Shown: one piece after another, positions 36,179-47,471 of the stretch
How the letters are laid out: every line of letters starts with the position of its first letter
How positions within the stretch are numbered: the first letter of the stretch is position 1
Assembly: GCF_020172685.1 (NCBI RefSeq)
Contig: NZ_CP083986.1
Coordinates: 471,147 to 535,146 of the forward strand
DNA length: 64,000 nucleotides
Origin: [Mycobacterium] nativiensis
Lineage (GTDB): Bacteria; Actinomycetota; Actinomycetes; Mycobacteriales; Mycobacteriaceae
Reading direction: 5' to 3'
Program-made: the position numbers and the translations under genes
Notes under the pieces: model-generated
What the model was told of the DNA's origin: nothing
Databases searched by the model: none
The model's input: the letters and a program-made list of their open reading frames with translations, nothing else

Positions 36179-37687
36179 GTGGATGCGGTGGATTACAAGT
36201 CGAAACTGATGCCCGTCCTCGGTGCCGTGCTGCTCGGTGCGATGTTCAGCGGCGGTTGCGCCCGCACCCCGGAGAACACCGAGCAGGCACCGGATGCCGC
36301 CGCGGCCGTCGAGTTCGCCGGCAACCTGCGCGACAAGGTCACCATCGACGCCATGATGACGCACCTGCAGAAGCTGCAGGACATCGCCAATGCCAACAAC
36401 AACACCCGTGCCATCGGCACCCCGGGCTATGACGCCAGCGTCGACTACGTGGCCAACACCTTGCGCGAGCACGGGTTCGACGTGCAGACCCCGGAGTTCG
36501 TCGCCCGGGTGTTCAAATCCGAGAAGGGCTCGGTGCAGCTCGGCGACAAGACCTTCGAGGCTCGCGCGCTGCAGTACAGCCTCGGCACCCCGCCCGACGG
36601 CGTCACGGGTCCCCTGGCGGCCGCACCGGCCGACGACAGCCCGGGCTGCAGCGCCGAGGATTACGACGGTCTGACGGTCACCGGCGCCGTCGTGCTGGTG
36701 GATCGTGGCACCTGCCCGTTCAAGGAGAAGATGGCCATCGCCGTCGAGAAGGGCGCAGTGGCAATGGTCATCGCCGACAGCGTCGACGAGGAGAAGATGG
36801 GCGGCACGCTGGGGGAGAAGACCGAGGTCAAGATCCCTGTGGTCAGCGTGACCAAAGCCGACGGCGCGGCGCTGCGCGGCGGGCACGGCGCCCTCACCCT
36901 CAAACTCGAAGCCCACACCGACGACATCCCGTCGCGCAACGTGATCGCTCAGACCAAGACCGGCTCGACCGAGAACGTGGTCATGCTCGGCGCCCACCTG
37001 GACAGCGTCCCGGAGGGCCCGGGCATCAACGACAACGGCTCCGGGGTGGCTGCGGTGCTGGAAACGGCTCTGCAACTGGGTGATTCACCCCAGGTGCAGA
37101 ACGCGGTGCGGTTCGGTTTCTGGGGCGCAGAGGAGCTCGGCCTGATCGGCTCGCGAAACTACGTCGAGTCGCTCGACGCCGATCAGCTCAAAAACATCGC
37201 GCTGTATCTGAACTTCGACATGCTCGGCTCGCCGAACCCGGGTTACTTCACCTACGACGGCGACCAGTCGCTGGATGCGGACAAGCGCGGCCAGCCGGTG
37301 GTGCCGGAAGGCTCGGCCGGCATCGAGCGGACCCTGGTCGCCTACCTCAAGTCGGTCGGTAAGGAACCCCGGGACACCTCGTTCGACGGACGCTCCGACT
37401 ACGACGGGTTCACCCAGGCCGGGATTCCCTCCGGCGGGCTGTTCTCCGGCGCCGAGGTGAAGAAGACCGCCGACGAGGCCAAGATCTGGGGTGGCACCGC
37501 CGACGAGTCGTTCGACCCGAACTACCACCAGGCCGGCGACAACATCGACAACATCGATCGCGACGAACTGGCCATCAACGGTAGGGGCGTGCCCTACGCC
37601 GTCGGGCTCTACGCCCAGGATCTCAGCGGCCGCAACGGTGTTCCGATCCGGGAAGACCGCACCCGCCACGTGATCAGCACGCCCTGA
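36179..37687 (+). CDS. lpqL: Lipoprotein aminopeptidase of the M28 family
   Basis: A protein of about 502 residues matching LpqL (Rv0418). A short signal ends in a lipobox-like Ser-Gly-Gly-Cys near residue 27. A PA (protease-associated) domain lies at about 150-260 (VVLVDRGTCPFKEKM). The M28 zinc peptidase domain follows, with ligands in MLGAHLDSVPEGPGINDNGSG, FWGAEELGLIGS, and LYLNFDMLGSPNPGY through the terminal YHQAGDNIDN. It would release N-terminal amino acids at the cell surface. The start is a GTG at 36179 (another GTG at 36188), with no clear ribosome site, so the transcript may be leaderless. In M. tuberculosis it follows thiG directly; here the PGRS island intervenes. Confidence 0.93.
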   Translation: MDAVDYKSKLMPVLGAVLLGAMFSGGCARTPENTEQAPDAAAAVEFAGNLRDKVTIDAMMTHLQKLQDIANANNNTRAIGTPGYDASVDYVANTLREHGFDVQTPEFVARVFKSEKGSVQLGDKTFEARALQYSLGTPPDGVTGPLAAAPADDSPGCSAEDYDGLTVTGAVVLVDRGTCPFKEKMAIAVEKGAVAMVIADSVDEEKMGGTLGEKTEVKIPVVSVTKADGAALRGGHGALTLKLEAHTDDIPSRNVIAQTKTGSTENVVMLGAHLDSVPEGPGINDNGSGVAAVLETALQLGDSPQVQNAVRFGFWGAEELGLIGSRNYVESLDADQLKNIALYLNFDMLGSPNPGYFTYDGDQSLDADKRGQPVVPEGSAGIERTLVAYLKSVGKEPRDTSFDGRSDYDGFTQAGIPSGGLFSGAEVKKTADEAKIWGGTADESFDPNYHQAGDNIDNIDRDELAINGRGVPYAVGLYAQDLSGRNGVPIREDRTRHVISTP

Positions 37688-37739
37688 TCCGTCCGGCGGG
37701 CGCCCTGCCTGCAGGCGATTGCCGGCGCGCATCACCGCA

Positions 37740-37890
37740 ATCGTGCCGACGGCACACCGGGGCTTCGTCGCCGGCGTCGCCGCCACCGTGAAGGTTGTAT
37801 CGCGAAACGTCTTGGTGCAGACCAAGACCACGCCGTCGACCACATCCACCGGCGCACGTTGGTGCTCACCGGCGCCGCAGCGGGGTCCCT
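37740..37890 (+). pseudogene. Possible relic of a second LpqL-like M28 peptidase
   Basis: In the 370-base gap after lpqL, one frame reads ATVKVVSRNVLVQTKT (about 37782-37829). This resembles the LpqL segment TLKLEA...SRNVIAQTKT at the end of its PA domain. After a one-base frame change, TLVLTGAAAGSL (about 37857-37892) sits where LpqL has NVVMLGAHLDSV. Stop codons and frameshifts rule out a working gene. The match is short, so chance resemblance is possible. Confidence 0.4.
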
Positions 37891-38054
37891 AGCCGCGATT
37901 AGCGCCACCGGTTACCGTTGGGCCGTAACCACCGGAACGGGACTGCCGGGATGCCACGAAAACGGCGCCGTGTTCACCGGACCCTGCGCTGCGACAGCTA
38001 GGGTTCTGTGTTAATAATGCCTTGCACGTCGCATGGTGGTTGAGTCGATTCGGG

Positions 38055-39338
38055 GTGGTTATCACGCTTGGTGCTACGAACGACCCTGCAAGTTCTAGCG
38101 GTGCCCGCATCAAGCGGCGCCCCAAGGACCGCAAGGCGCAGATCACCCGGGCGGCCGCCGAGACCTTCAGTGCGCAGGGCTATACCGCGGCCAGTATGGA
38201 AGCCATAGCTGCCAAGGTGGGAATCTCCGCACCTGCGCTGTATCGGCATTATCCGAACAAATACGAGATGTTCTCCGTCGTCGTCAGCATGCTCGGCGAC
38301 CACCTGATGGAGTCCACCGCGTTCATCGACGATGTGTCCGACGCCGAGATGGCGACGGACGCACAGGCGGTGCTCGACCGAGCGGTCGACGCGCTCATCA
38401 CCTCGGCGATCCGCGACCGAGACGCCAGCGGCCTGTACCGGTGGCAGAACCGCTACCTGCAGCCCGACGACCAGGCTGCGCTGATGGTCCAGATGCGCAA
38501 GGTCAACCGGCGCCTGCAGCGGCCCCTGATGGCGATGCGCCCGGGGCTGACCGTGTCGCAGCGGTGGTCCCTGTCGGTCAGCCTGCTCAGTGTCGCCGGC
38601 AGCGTCATCGGCCACCGCCTTGAGTTTCCCGACTCCGAAATCAGGCCCCTGCTGCTCACCGCGGCCCGGGCCGTCGCGGCAACCGAACTGCCCGAGTCGG
38701 GCGATGGGCTCGAGGTCTCGCGTCCGGCGGTGTGGCGTATCTTCACGCCGTCCGCGGGGCCCTACGAAGCGCTGCTGCACGCAGCGGTCCTGCTTTTCGG
38801 CCAGAAGGGCTACGCCGAGACCAGCGTCACCGAGATCGCCGAGGCGGTCGGGGTCCCCGCCTCCGGCGTCTACCGATACTTCTCGAGCAAGAGCGACATC
38901 CTGACAACAGGCCTGCAGCGCGCGATGGATCGATTCGCCGGGGAGATGTCGGCTATCGCCAGCGTGTTCGTCGAGCCCGCCCAGACCCTGCCCCGGTTGA
39001 TCGAGGCCTATGTGGCCACCGTGTTCGCCAATCCCGAGCTGACCGCGGTCCACGACAACGAGCGGGTGAACCTTGCGCCCGCCGAGCGCGAGCTGCTGCG
39101 GGACTCCGAGCGTGTCTTCACCGACACCTGGGCGAAGCCGCTGGTGGAGATCCGACCGGAGCTGACGTTCCTGCAGGCGAAGTTCCTGGTGCACGCCGTG
39201 ACCGCGTTGGTGGCCGATTTGGGACGGCTTGCCCGTGAGGATCAACCGCCCGGTGGCGTGTCCGTCTTCGGTGACCCTGTTTACGCGCAGGCGTGCCTGC
39301 GCAAGCTGATGGAAGCGGTCTTGTTGGGCACCGATTAA
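38055..39338 (+). CDS. Two-headed TetR regulator (two TetR units fused in tandem)
   Basis: A protein of about 427 residues containing two complete TetR N-terminal DNA-binding domains. The first is at about 20-65 (ITRAAAETFSAQGYTAASMEAIAAKVGIS...LYRHYPNK, split here), the second near 250-295 (LLFGQKGYAETSVTEIAEAVGV...VYRYFSSKSDI). Each is followed by a helical ligand-binding-type region. Normal TetR proteins are near 200 residues and act as dimers; this chain is effectively a covalent pseudo-dimer. The GTG at 38055 is a provisional start; a TTG at 38022 is in frame. It is convergent with the FAD monooxygenase, a possible target. Confidence 0.83.
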   Translation: MVITLGATNDPASSSGARIKRRPKDRKAQITRAAAETFSAQGYTAASMEAIAAKVGISAPALYRHYPNKYEMFSVVVSMLGDHLMESTAFIDDVSDAEMATDAQAVLDRAVDALITSAIRDRDASGLYRWQNRYLQPDDQAALMVQMRKVNRRLQRPLMAMRPGLTVSQRWSLSVSLLSVAGSVIGHRLEFPDSEIRPLLLTAARAVAATELPESGDGLEVSRPAVWRIFTPSAGPYEALLHAAVLLFGQKGYAETSVTEIAEAVGVPASGVYRYFSSKSDILTTGLQRAMDRFAGEMSAIASVFVEPAQTLPRLIEAYVATVFANPELTAVHDNERVNLAPAERELLRDSERVFTDTWAKPLVEIRPELTFLQAKFLVHAVTALVADLGRLAREDQPPGGVSVFGDPVYAQACLRKLMEAVLLGTD

Positions 39339-39369
39339 GGTTGCCCAACTGACCGAATCAATCCACGGC

Positions 39370-40854
39370 TCAGGCGATCTCGTAATCCTCCAGTGGGAAA
39401 TGCGAGCCCTCGCGCACGGCGTTGCGCACCGTGGTGGGCCGCAGCAGCGTCGCTTCGCCGCTCGGGTTGAAGTAGTAGGACCGTGAGCCGGCGCAGTCGC
39501 CCGCGTAGAACACCGAGCGGTCCAGCCGCTGGGTCATGTCGTCGAGGAAGCGGGTGTTGGCGGCCTCGGTGACCTCGAAGGTGGTCGCGTGGCGGCGCTT
39601 CAGTTCGCTGAAGAGCCGGCCCATGTGCCGCATCTGGTATTCCATGGTGTTGAAGAACGACAGGCCGCAGAACGCATACGGGCTGGCCAGGCTCAGGAAA
39701 TTCGGGAATGCCGGAATCGACACGCCCTGGTAGGCCTGGAACCGGTTCTCGCGCCACCACTTTCCCAGATTGCGTCCGTCGCGCCCGACGATCTCGATCG
39801 CCGGGAAGTTGGCCTCCCACATGTCGAAACCGGTGGCCAGCACCAGTGTGTCGATGGCGCTCTTGCGTCCGTCGAGGGTCACGATGCCGTCCGGCTCGAT
39901 GTGATCGATGCCGGCCGTCTCCAGGTGCACGTGCTCCTTGTTGAAAGTGCGGTAGTAGTCGTTGGACCAGCTGGGACGCTTGCAGCCGATGTCGTAGCTC
40001 GGGGTCAGCTTGGCCCGCAGGTCCTTGTCGCGGATCGAGACGAACCGGTGGATCTTGCACAGGTCCATCGCGCCGATGGACAGCCGGCGGAAGTAGGGGA
40101 AGTTCAGGATCCCGACGAACGTCATGAACCCGAGCAGGCCGTCGGTCACATACCGCATCGCCCGCTGGGCCAGGGGCACCCGGGCGAACAGCCGCTGCAC
40201 GGCGGGGGAGATCCCGAAGTCCAGCTTGGGGGCCACCCAGATCGGCGTGCGCTGGTACACCGTCAGGTCGCTGACCGTCTTGGCCAGCTCCGGGATCAGC
40301 TGCACCGCGGTGGCGCCGGTACCGATCAGGCCGACCCGCCGGCCGTTGAAGTCGTGGTGAGCGTCCCACGCGGTGGTGTGCACCACCTTGCCGGCGAAGC
40401 TGGCGATGCCGGGAATGTCGGGGGTGTGCGGCTGAGACAGGAACCCCGTCGCGGTGATCAGGTAGCGGGTGCTCAGCGTCGAGCCGTCGGCCAGGCTTAC
40501 CTGCCAGCGCTGGGTCTCCTCGTCCCAGCGGGCGCTCTCGACGGTGGTGTTGAACCGCATGTGGCGGCGCACGTCGTACTTGTCGGCGACGTGCTCGGCG
40601 TAGCGTTTGAGCTCCGGACCGGTGGCGAACAGCCGTGACCAGTGCGGGTTGGGTTCGAACCAGTACGAGTAGGTGGTCGACGGGATGTCGACGGCCAGGC
40701 CCGGGTAGCGGTTGACGTGCCAGGTTCCGCCGAGGTCGTCCTCGCGCTCGAGCAGGACCATGTTGTCGAAGCCGAGCTTCTTGAGTTCGATCGCGGCGCC
40801 CATCCCGCCGAAGCCCGCACCCACAATGACGACGTCGAACAACTCCGCGCTCAT
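39370..40854 (-). CDS. FAD/NADPH-dependent monooxygenase, Baeyer-Villiger type
   Basis: A protein of 494 residues. The FAD-binding Rossmann motif is at the N-terminus (VVIVGAGFGGMGAAIELKK). The Baeyer-Villiger fingerprint is recognisable as FAGKVVHTTAW, followed directly by the NADPH Rossmann motif VGLIGTGATAVQLIPEL. DTLVLATGFDMW is the usual later motif. It probably inserts oxygen into ketones or hydroxylates a heteroatom; the substrate is unknown. Mycobacteria have many such enzymes (EthA, MymA and relatives). The ATG at 40854 is chosen because the FAD fold begins at once. A paired TetR regulator lies just beyond its 3' end. Confidence 0.88.
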   Translation of the reverse strand: MSAELFDVVIVGAGFGGMGAAIELKKLGFDNMVLLEREDDLGGTWHVNRYPGLAVDIPSTTYSYWFEPNPHWSRLFATGPELKRYAEHVADKYDVRRHMRFNTTVESARWDEETQRWQVSLADGSTLSTRYLITATGFLSQPHTPDIPGIASFAGKVVHTTAWDAHHDFNGRRVGLIGTGATAVQLIPELAKTVSDLTVYQRTPIWVAPKLDFGISPAVQRLFARVPLAQRAMRYVTDGLLGFMTFVGILNFPYFRRLSIGAMDLCKIHRFVSIRDKDLRAKLTPSYDIGCKRPSWSNDYYRTFNKEHVHLETAGIDHIEPDGIVTLDGRKSAIDTLVLATGFDMWEANFPAIEIVGRDGRNLGKWWRENRFQAYQGVSIPAFPNFLSLASPYAFCGLSFFNTMEYQMRHMGRLFSELKRRHATTFEVTEAANTRFLDDMTQRLDRSVFYAGDCAGSRSYYFNPSGEATLLRPTTVRNAVREGSHFPLEDYEIA

Positions 40855-40959
40855 GAAAATACGGTACCTGACCGGCCGGTAACCACCGAAGCTCACGGTC
40901 GGCCCGAAAGTGGGGAGACAATGGGCAATGTCTGGGGTTCACGATTCCGGGAGGTAGCC

Positions 40960-41154
40960 ATGACCAGCCGTGATATCGAAGCCAGCGACGCCGATCTGGC
41001 CGGCCAGGCCATGCCGGCGGCGGACGAAGAGTCCGAGGAGGAGACGCCGGGCGTCGGCATCACCCTGGACGAACACGGCGACCGTGCCGACCTTGCCGAC
41101 GTCGTGGAGCAGCACCAGGGTGTGCCCTCGATCGAGGACGATTACGACCGGTGA
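40960..41154 (+). CDS. Small acidic protein of unknown function
   Basis: A protein of 64 residues, preceded by GGGAGG 5 bases before the ATG. About a third of the residues are Asp or Glu, with the runs ADEESEEETPG and IEDDYDR and no Cys. It lacks hydrophobic stretches and is probably a disordered cytosolic protein. I do not recognise the family. It lies 93 bases upstream of fabH in the same direction and may be in the same transcript. Confidence 0.65.
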   Translation: MTSRDIEASDADLAGQAMPAADEESEEETPGVGITLDEHGDRADLADVVEQHQGVPSIEDDYDR

Positions 41155-41246
41155 GCGTTTGCCGGAGACCGTCGCGATAGAGTCCCTTCTGACCCGTCAA
41201 CCGCCGCAGTTCGTCGGCCGCTGACCCGAGGCTGAAAGAACGTGCC

Positions 41247-42248
41247 TTGAGCGAAATCCGACATCCGGCCGCGACCCGGCCGGTCGGCCTGCTGAGCGTC
41301 GGTGTGTGCCGCCCACCGCGAGTGGTCACCAACGAAGAGATCTGCCAGAAGATCGACTCCTCCGATGAGTGGATCTTCTCGCGCACCGGGATCAAGTCCC
41401 GGCGCTTTGCCGCCGAGGGTGACACCGTGGCCGGGTTGGCCATCGAGGCCGGCCGCCAGGCTTTGACCAACGCGGGACTCGACGGTGCCGGCGTCGACGC
41501 GGTGATCGTCGCGACCAGCACCAACTTCCGTCAGACCCCGTCGTGTGCACCCGCCGTCGCCGTCGCCCTGGGCGCCCCGGGCGTGCCGGCGTTCGACGTG
41601 GCCACCGGGTGCGCCGGGTTCGGGTACGCGCTGGGCGTGGCCGCCGAGCTGCTGCGCGGCCGAACCATCGACACCGCGCTGGTGATCGGCTCCGAAGTGC
41701 TGTCGCCGACCATCGACATGGAGGACCGGTCGAACTGCTTCATCTTCGGCGATGGTGCTGGTGCCGTCGTGATCGGCGAGACACCGACCCACGGGATCGG
41801 GTCGACGGTGTGGGGCAGCGACGGCGAGAACTGTGACGCGATCCGCCAGGATATCGACTGGATCAGCTACACCGAGGAATCCGACGGACCCCGGCCCTAC
41901 CTGCGCATGGACGGCGGCGCGGTATTCCGTTGGGCGGCATTCGAGATGAGCGGTGTCGGCAAGCGAGCTCTCGCCGCCGCCGGACTGGAACCGCAGGACA
42001 TCGATGTCTTCATTCCGCACCAGGCCAACGCCAGGATCAACGCTCTGATCGCCAAGAGCCTGGAACTGCGGCCCGACGTCGTCGTCGCCAACGACATCGA
42101 GACGACCGGCAACACCTCGGCGGCGTCCATTCCGCTGGCCATGGAGCAGGTGCTTGCCGGCGGTGCCGCGAAATCCGGCGACCTGGCTCTGCTGCTCGGA
42201 TACGGCTCGGGTTTGAGCTACGCGGCCAGCGTGGTCGTCCTGCCCTGA
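41247..42248 (+). CDS. fabH: Beta-ketoacyl-ACP synthase III (FabH-like)
   Basis: A protein of 333 residues with the catalytic triad Cys122 (in [12 protein letters not shown]), His258 ([10 protein letters not shown]) and Asn289 ([13 protein letters not shown]). These are the same numbers as in mycobacterial FabH. KAS III condenses an acyl-CoA primer with malonyl-AcpM, linking FAS-I products to FAS-II for mycolate synthesis. Similarity to the M. tuberculosis enzyme is high throughout as I remember it, including [17 protein letters not shown] and RQDIDWI. In M. tuberculosis fabH is elsewhere (Rv0533c), so this may be the relocated gene or a paralogue. The start is a TTG at 41247, with only a weak ribosome site. 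Confidence 0.87.
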   Translation: MSEIRHPAATRPVGLLSVGVCRPPRVVTNEEICQKIDSSDEWIFSRTGIKSRRFAAEGDTVAGLAIEAGRQALTNAGLDGAGVDAVIVATSTNFRQTPSCAPAVAVALGAPGVPAFDVATGCAGFGYALGVAAELLRGRTIDTALVIGSEVLSPTIDMEDRSNCFIFGDGAGAVVIGETPTHGIGSTVWGSDGENCDAIRQDIDWISYTEESDGPRPYLRMDGGAVFRWAAFEMSGVGKRALAAAGLEPQDIDVFIPHQANARINALIAKSLELRPDVVVANDIETTGNTSAASIPLAMEQVLAGGAAKSGDLALLLGYGSGLSYAASVVVLP

Positions 42249-42255
42249 GTCGGCT

Positions 42256-42882
42256 TCAGCCGAGCAGGCGCAGCGCCGCATCGACCGCCAGCGCCGGCAC
42301 GTCCAGGGTCTTCGAGGCCAGATCATGCCTGGCGCCGGTGATCTCGACGACCTCGTGCGGAGCAGTGATCAACGCCGCGGCGGCGTGAATCTCGGTCAGC
42401 GTGCCGAAGGGGTCCGAGCTGCCGTGGGTGAACACCGTCGGAGCGCCGATCTGCGGCAGGTGCTCGGTGCGCGCGCGCTCCGGCTTGCCGGGCGGGTGCA
42501 GCGGATAGGAGAACAGCGTCAGCAGATCTACCGGGGTGTCCCCGGCGGCCACCACCATCGACGTCTGCCGGCCGCCGTAGGAATGCCCGCCGGCGATCAG
42601 CGGACCATCGGACAGCCCGCGTGCGTAGCCGATCGCCGCGGTGATGCCGTCCCGGTCGCCGGCGCCGGATCCCGACGGCGGGCCCTTCGGGCGGCGCCGG
42701 CGAAACGGTAGGTCGTAGCGGATCGCCAGGAAGCCGCGCCGCGCCCACTCGTCGCAAAGCCGTTGCAGCATAGGTGATTCGCGGTTCCCGCCGGCGCCGT
42801 GTGTCAGCAGCACCACCCCGGTCGGACTGCCCGCGGGGGCGTGCGCGATCCCGGCGATCTCGTCCAGGCCCTCCGATGTCAT
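42256..42882 (-). CDS. Alpha/beta hydrolase (Rv0421c-like, KANL3/Tex30 type)
   Basis: A protein of 208 residues. The oxyanion-region HGAGGNRESPMLQRLCDEW is near the N-terminus, the nucleophile elbow is GGHSYGGRQ, and catalytic Asp and His are likely in HGSSDPFG and ITGARHDLA. This is the small-hydrolase group that includes KANL3/Tex30. The substrate is unknown. The ATG at 42882 overlaps the thiD stop by 4 bases (ATGA), so it is the third gene of thiC-thiD-hydrolase and is expected to respond to the TPP riboswitch. Gene order and length match Rv0421c as I remember it. Confidence 0.85.
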   Translation of the reverse strand: MTSEGLDEIAGIAHAPAGSPTGVVLLTHGAGGNRESPMLQRLCDEWARRGFLAIRYDLPFRRRRPKGPPSGSGAGDRDGITAAIGYARGLSDGPLIAGGHSYGGRQTSMVVAAGDTPVDLLTLFSYPLHPPGKPERARTEHLPQIGAPTVFTHGSSDPFGTLTEIHAAAALITAPHEVVEITGARHDLASKTLDVPALAVDAALRLLG

Positions 42883-43708
42883 ACCCATAGCCTGAACAGC
42901 GGCGAGACCGGGCCGTGGCCCTGCCCGAGCGGATAGGCGGCCCGCAGGCACTCGGTCACCCAGCGCTTCCCGAACGCCACCGCGTCGGGCACGGCGCGCC
43001 CGTGCGCCAGCGCCGCCGTGGTCGCAGCGGCCAGCGTGTCGCCGGCGCCGTGGTCGTCGGCGGTGGCCACCCGCGGGCCCGGGTACTCCCGAAAGTCCTT
43101 GCCGTCGTAGAGCAGATCCGGACTGTACTGCGCCGAGGGCAGGTGACCGCCCTTGACCAGTACCCACCGCGGGCCCAGTGCGTGCAGCGCAATGGCTGCC
43201 GCCCGTTGGGTGTCGGCGTCGACGACGTCGACACCCACCAGCAGTCGCACCTCGTGCAGGTTCGGTGTGACCAGGGTTGCCAGCGGAAAAAGCGTGTCGC
43301 GCAGCGCATCCAGCGCCGAGGACGCCAGCAGAGCGTCACCGTGCATGGACGCCGACACCGGATCGACCACCAGCGGAACCGTCAGCCCCAGCTTCTGCCA
43401 GGTCGCGGCCACTTCTGCGATGATCGACGCCGAGGCGAGCATTCCGGTCTTGGCGGCCGCGATCCCGATATCGGACACCACCGCCGCCATCTGTCCCGCG
43501 ACCGTTTCGGCAGGGACCTCGTGAAAGCTCTTGACGCCGACGGTGTTCTGCACCGTGACCGCAGTGACCGCGACGCAGGCGTGTACGCCCAGCAGTGCGA
43601 AGGTGCGCATGTCCGCCTGAATGCCCGCGCCGCCGCCCGAATCGGATCCGGCAATGGTCAGCACCCGCGCCGGAGTGGCCGCGGGTGCTGGGAGCGGCAG
43701 GAACTCCA

Positions 43709-43709
<1 letters not shown>
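42879..43709 (-). CDS. thiD: Hydroxymethylpyrimidine (phosphate) kinase
   Basis: A protein of 276 residues of the ribokinase fold. VLTIAGSDSGGGAGIQADMRTF is the HMP-binding N-terminus (first part: VLTIAGSDSGGGAG), VDPVSASMHGDALL is the middle, LVTPNLHEV follows, and HGAGDTLAAATTAAL is the anion-hole/catalytic Asp motif near the C-terminus. It phosphorylates HMP and HMP-P to HMP-PP, the pyrimidine half of thiamine. Translation starts at a GTG that shares one base with the thiC stop (TAGTG). Longer frames reaching into thiC are rejected. Confidence 0.95.
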
Positions 43710-45448
<1,739 letters not shown>

Positions 45449-45532
45449 ATTTCTGCACTGCAATTACTGCACCGCCACGCTATCGCAGCGCGGCGTCCGG
45501 CGTAAGCCGCCGACAAGGGGCGGCGCCGCGGA

Positions 45533-45560
45533 TTAGCCATCCAAAGCTTTGAATAGCTAA
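45533..45560. promoter_or_regulatory. 28-bp imperfect palindromic operator upstream of the MFS gene
   Basis: TTAGCCATCCAAAG on the left and CTTTGAATAGCTAA on the right are inverted copies with two mismatches in 14, centred on the perfect CAAAGCTTTG. It lies 40 bases before the chosen ATG of the exporter and about 180 bases from thiC. The form is that of a dimeric repressor site, of MarR, PadR or TetR type. No regulator gene is adjacent. Confidence 0.7.
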
Positions 45561-45599
45561 CATATGTGCTTTGGAGACACTGAAGACGCGGGGGATGCG

Positions 45600-47348
45600 A
45601 TGACAGCGCAGGCTGAGAGGGTGGAGGTCGATCGGGGCGCGGTCGCGACCGCCCGTCGCCGGCGGCGCTACGACCGCAACCACCCGCACTACAAGTGGAT
45701 CGCGCTGTCCAACACCACCCTGGGCGTGCTGCTGGCCACCATCAACGGCTCGATCGTGCTGATCTCGTTGCCCGCGATCTTTCGTGGCATCGGCCTGAAC
45801 CCGCTGGATCCGTCGAACGTCAGCTACCTGCTGTGGATGCTGATGGGCTACCTGCTGGTGTCGGCGGTGCTGGTGGTGTTCTTCGGGCGCCTCGGCGACA
45901 TGTTCGGCCGGGTGCGCATCTACAACTGGGGTTTCGTGGTGTTCACGGTCGCGGCGATCGCGCTGTCGATCGACCCCTTCCACCTCGAACCCGGCGCCAT
46001 GTGGCTGATCGGATGGCGGGTGGTCCAGGGTGTCGGCGGGGCCATGCTGATGGCGTCGTCGGCGGCGATCCTCACCGATGCGTTTCCGGCCAATCAGCGC
46101 GGCATGGCGCTGGGGGTCAACCAGGTGGCCGCCGTCGCCGGGTCGTTCCTCGGCCTGGTGATCGGCGGGCTGCTGTCGGAATGGGACTGGCGGGCGGTGT
46201 TCTGGGTCGGCGTGCCGATCGGGGTGCTCGGCACCATCTGGTCGCTGCGATCGCTGCACGAACTCGGTGAGCGGGCGCCGGCCAAGCTGGACTGGGCGGG
46301 TACGGCGACGTTGGGCCTCGGCCTGACCGTGCTGCTGACCGCGATCACGTACAGCATTCAGCCGCACGGGACCTCGCCGACCGGTTGGGGCAGCCCCGCC
46401 GTGCTGGGCTCGCTGGCGCTCGGGGTCGCCCTGCTGGTGTTGTTCTGCTTCATCGAGCTGCGGGTGGCCGCCCCGCTACTCGACGTGCGGCTGTTCAGGA
46501 TTCCGGCGTTCGGCCTGGCCAATGCGGCAGGACTGCTGGCCGCGATCGGGCGCGGCGGCCTGCAGTTCATGCTGATCATCTGGCTGCAGGGCATCTGGCT
46601 GCCGCTGCACGGGTTCAGCTTCGAATCCACGCCGCTGTGGTCGGGCATCTACCTGCTGCCGATGACGGTGGGCTTCCTGGTGGCCGGGCCGGTGGCCGGG
46701 GTGCTGTCGGACCGGCACGGTGCGCGGCCGTTCACGGTCGGCGGCATGGTGCTGATGGCGGTGACGTTCGTGGCGTTGGTCGCGCTCCCGGTGGACTTCG
46801 ACTACCGGGTGTTCGCGGCGTTGGTGTTCCTCAATGGTCTGGGCGGCGGGATCTTCACCGCGCCCAACAGTGCCGTGGTGATGTCCAGCGTGCCGGCGGA
46901 GCACCGCGGCGCGGCGTCGGGCGTGCGGGCCACGTTCTTCAACGCCGGCACGTCGCTGTCGATCGGCATCTTCTTCTCGCTGATGGTGATCGGGTTGGCC
47001 AACACGCTGCCGGGCGCGCTGGAGGCCGGCCTGCAGCAGCAGGGCGTCTCGGCCGGGGTCGCCGGTCAGGTGGCCAACACGCCGCCAGTGGGCAGCCTGT
47101 TCGCGGCGTTCCTGGGCTACAACCCGATCGGCGAACTGTTGGGGCCCTCCGGGGCGCTGGATCAGCCCGGCGTCGATGCGCAGGCCCTGACCGGGCACGC
47201 CTTCTTCCCGCAGTTGATCTCCGGGCCGTTTCACACCGGCTTGGCGGTGGTGTTCGCCGCTGCCGCGGTGATGATGGTGCTCGGCGCGCTGACGTCATGG
47301 TCGGCGCCGGGGCGGTACTCCGCTGAGCCCCTGGACCTGAAGGACTGA
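45600..47348 (+). CDS. MFS drug-type exporter, DHA2 (EmrB/QacA) family
   Basis: A protein of 582 residues with about 14 predicted membrane helices, as expected for the DHA2 family. It has the first helix [19 protein letters not shown] (family motif D replaced by N), the loop motif A-like [14 protein letters not shown], and the motif C-like region [17 protein letters not shown]. It should be a proton-driven multidrug or metabolite exporter. The ATG at 45600 follows GGGGG; an ATG at 45564 is in frame but has no ribosome site and lies at the operator. A strong terminator follows. It is divergent from the thiC operon. Confidence 0.88.
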   Translation: MTAQAERVEVDRGAVATARRRRRYDRNHPHYKWIALSNTTLGVLLATINGSIVLISLPAIFRGIGLNPLDPSNVSYLLWMLMGYLLVSAVLVVFFGRLGDMFGRVRIYNWGFVVFTVAAIALSIDPFHLEPGAMWLIGWRVVQGVGGAMLMASSAAILTDAFPANQRGMALGVNQVAAVAGSFLGLVIGGLLSEWDWRAVFWVGVPIGVLGTIWSLRSLHELGERAPAKLDWAGTATLGLGLTVLLTAITYSIQPHGTSPTGWGSPAVLGSLALGVALLVLFCFIELRVAAPLLDVRLFRIPAFGLANAAGLLAAIGRGGLQFMLIIWLQGIWLPLHGFSFESTPLWSGIYLLPMTVGFLVAGPVAGVLSDRHGARPFTVGGMVLMAVTFVALVALPVDFDYRVFAALVFLNGLGGGIFTAPNSAVVMSSVPAEHRGAASGVRATFFNAGTSLSIGIFFSLMVIGLANTLPGALEAGLQQQGVSAGVAGQVANTPPVGSLFAAFLGYNPIGELLGPSGALDQPGVDAQALTGHAFFPQLISGPFHTGLAVVFAAAAVMMVLGALTSWSAPGRYSAEPLDLKD

Positions 47349-47383
47349 GCCGGGCATTCGCCCCGGCGACGCGACCAACGCGA

Positions 47384-47421
47384 AAGCCTCGCATGCCACG
47401 ACGCGTGCGGGGCTTTTTCGT
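47384..47421 (+). terminator. Intrinsic terminator after the MFS gene
   Basis: A 14-bp stem with two G-U type pairs (AAAGCCTCGCATGC with GCGTGCGGGGCTTT), a 6-base loop and a following run of T residues. It lies 36 bases after the stop and is the clearest Rho-independent terminator in the window. Confidence 0.85.
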
Positions 47422-47471
47422 CTGATCGTCAATCCGTGTACCTGCGCCGGTAGCGAGTATCTCTCCAGATC

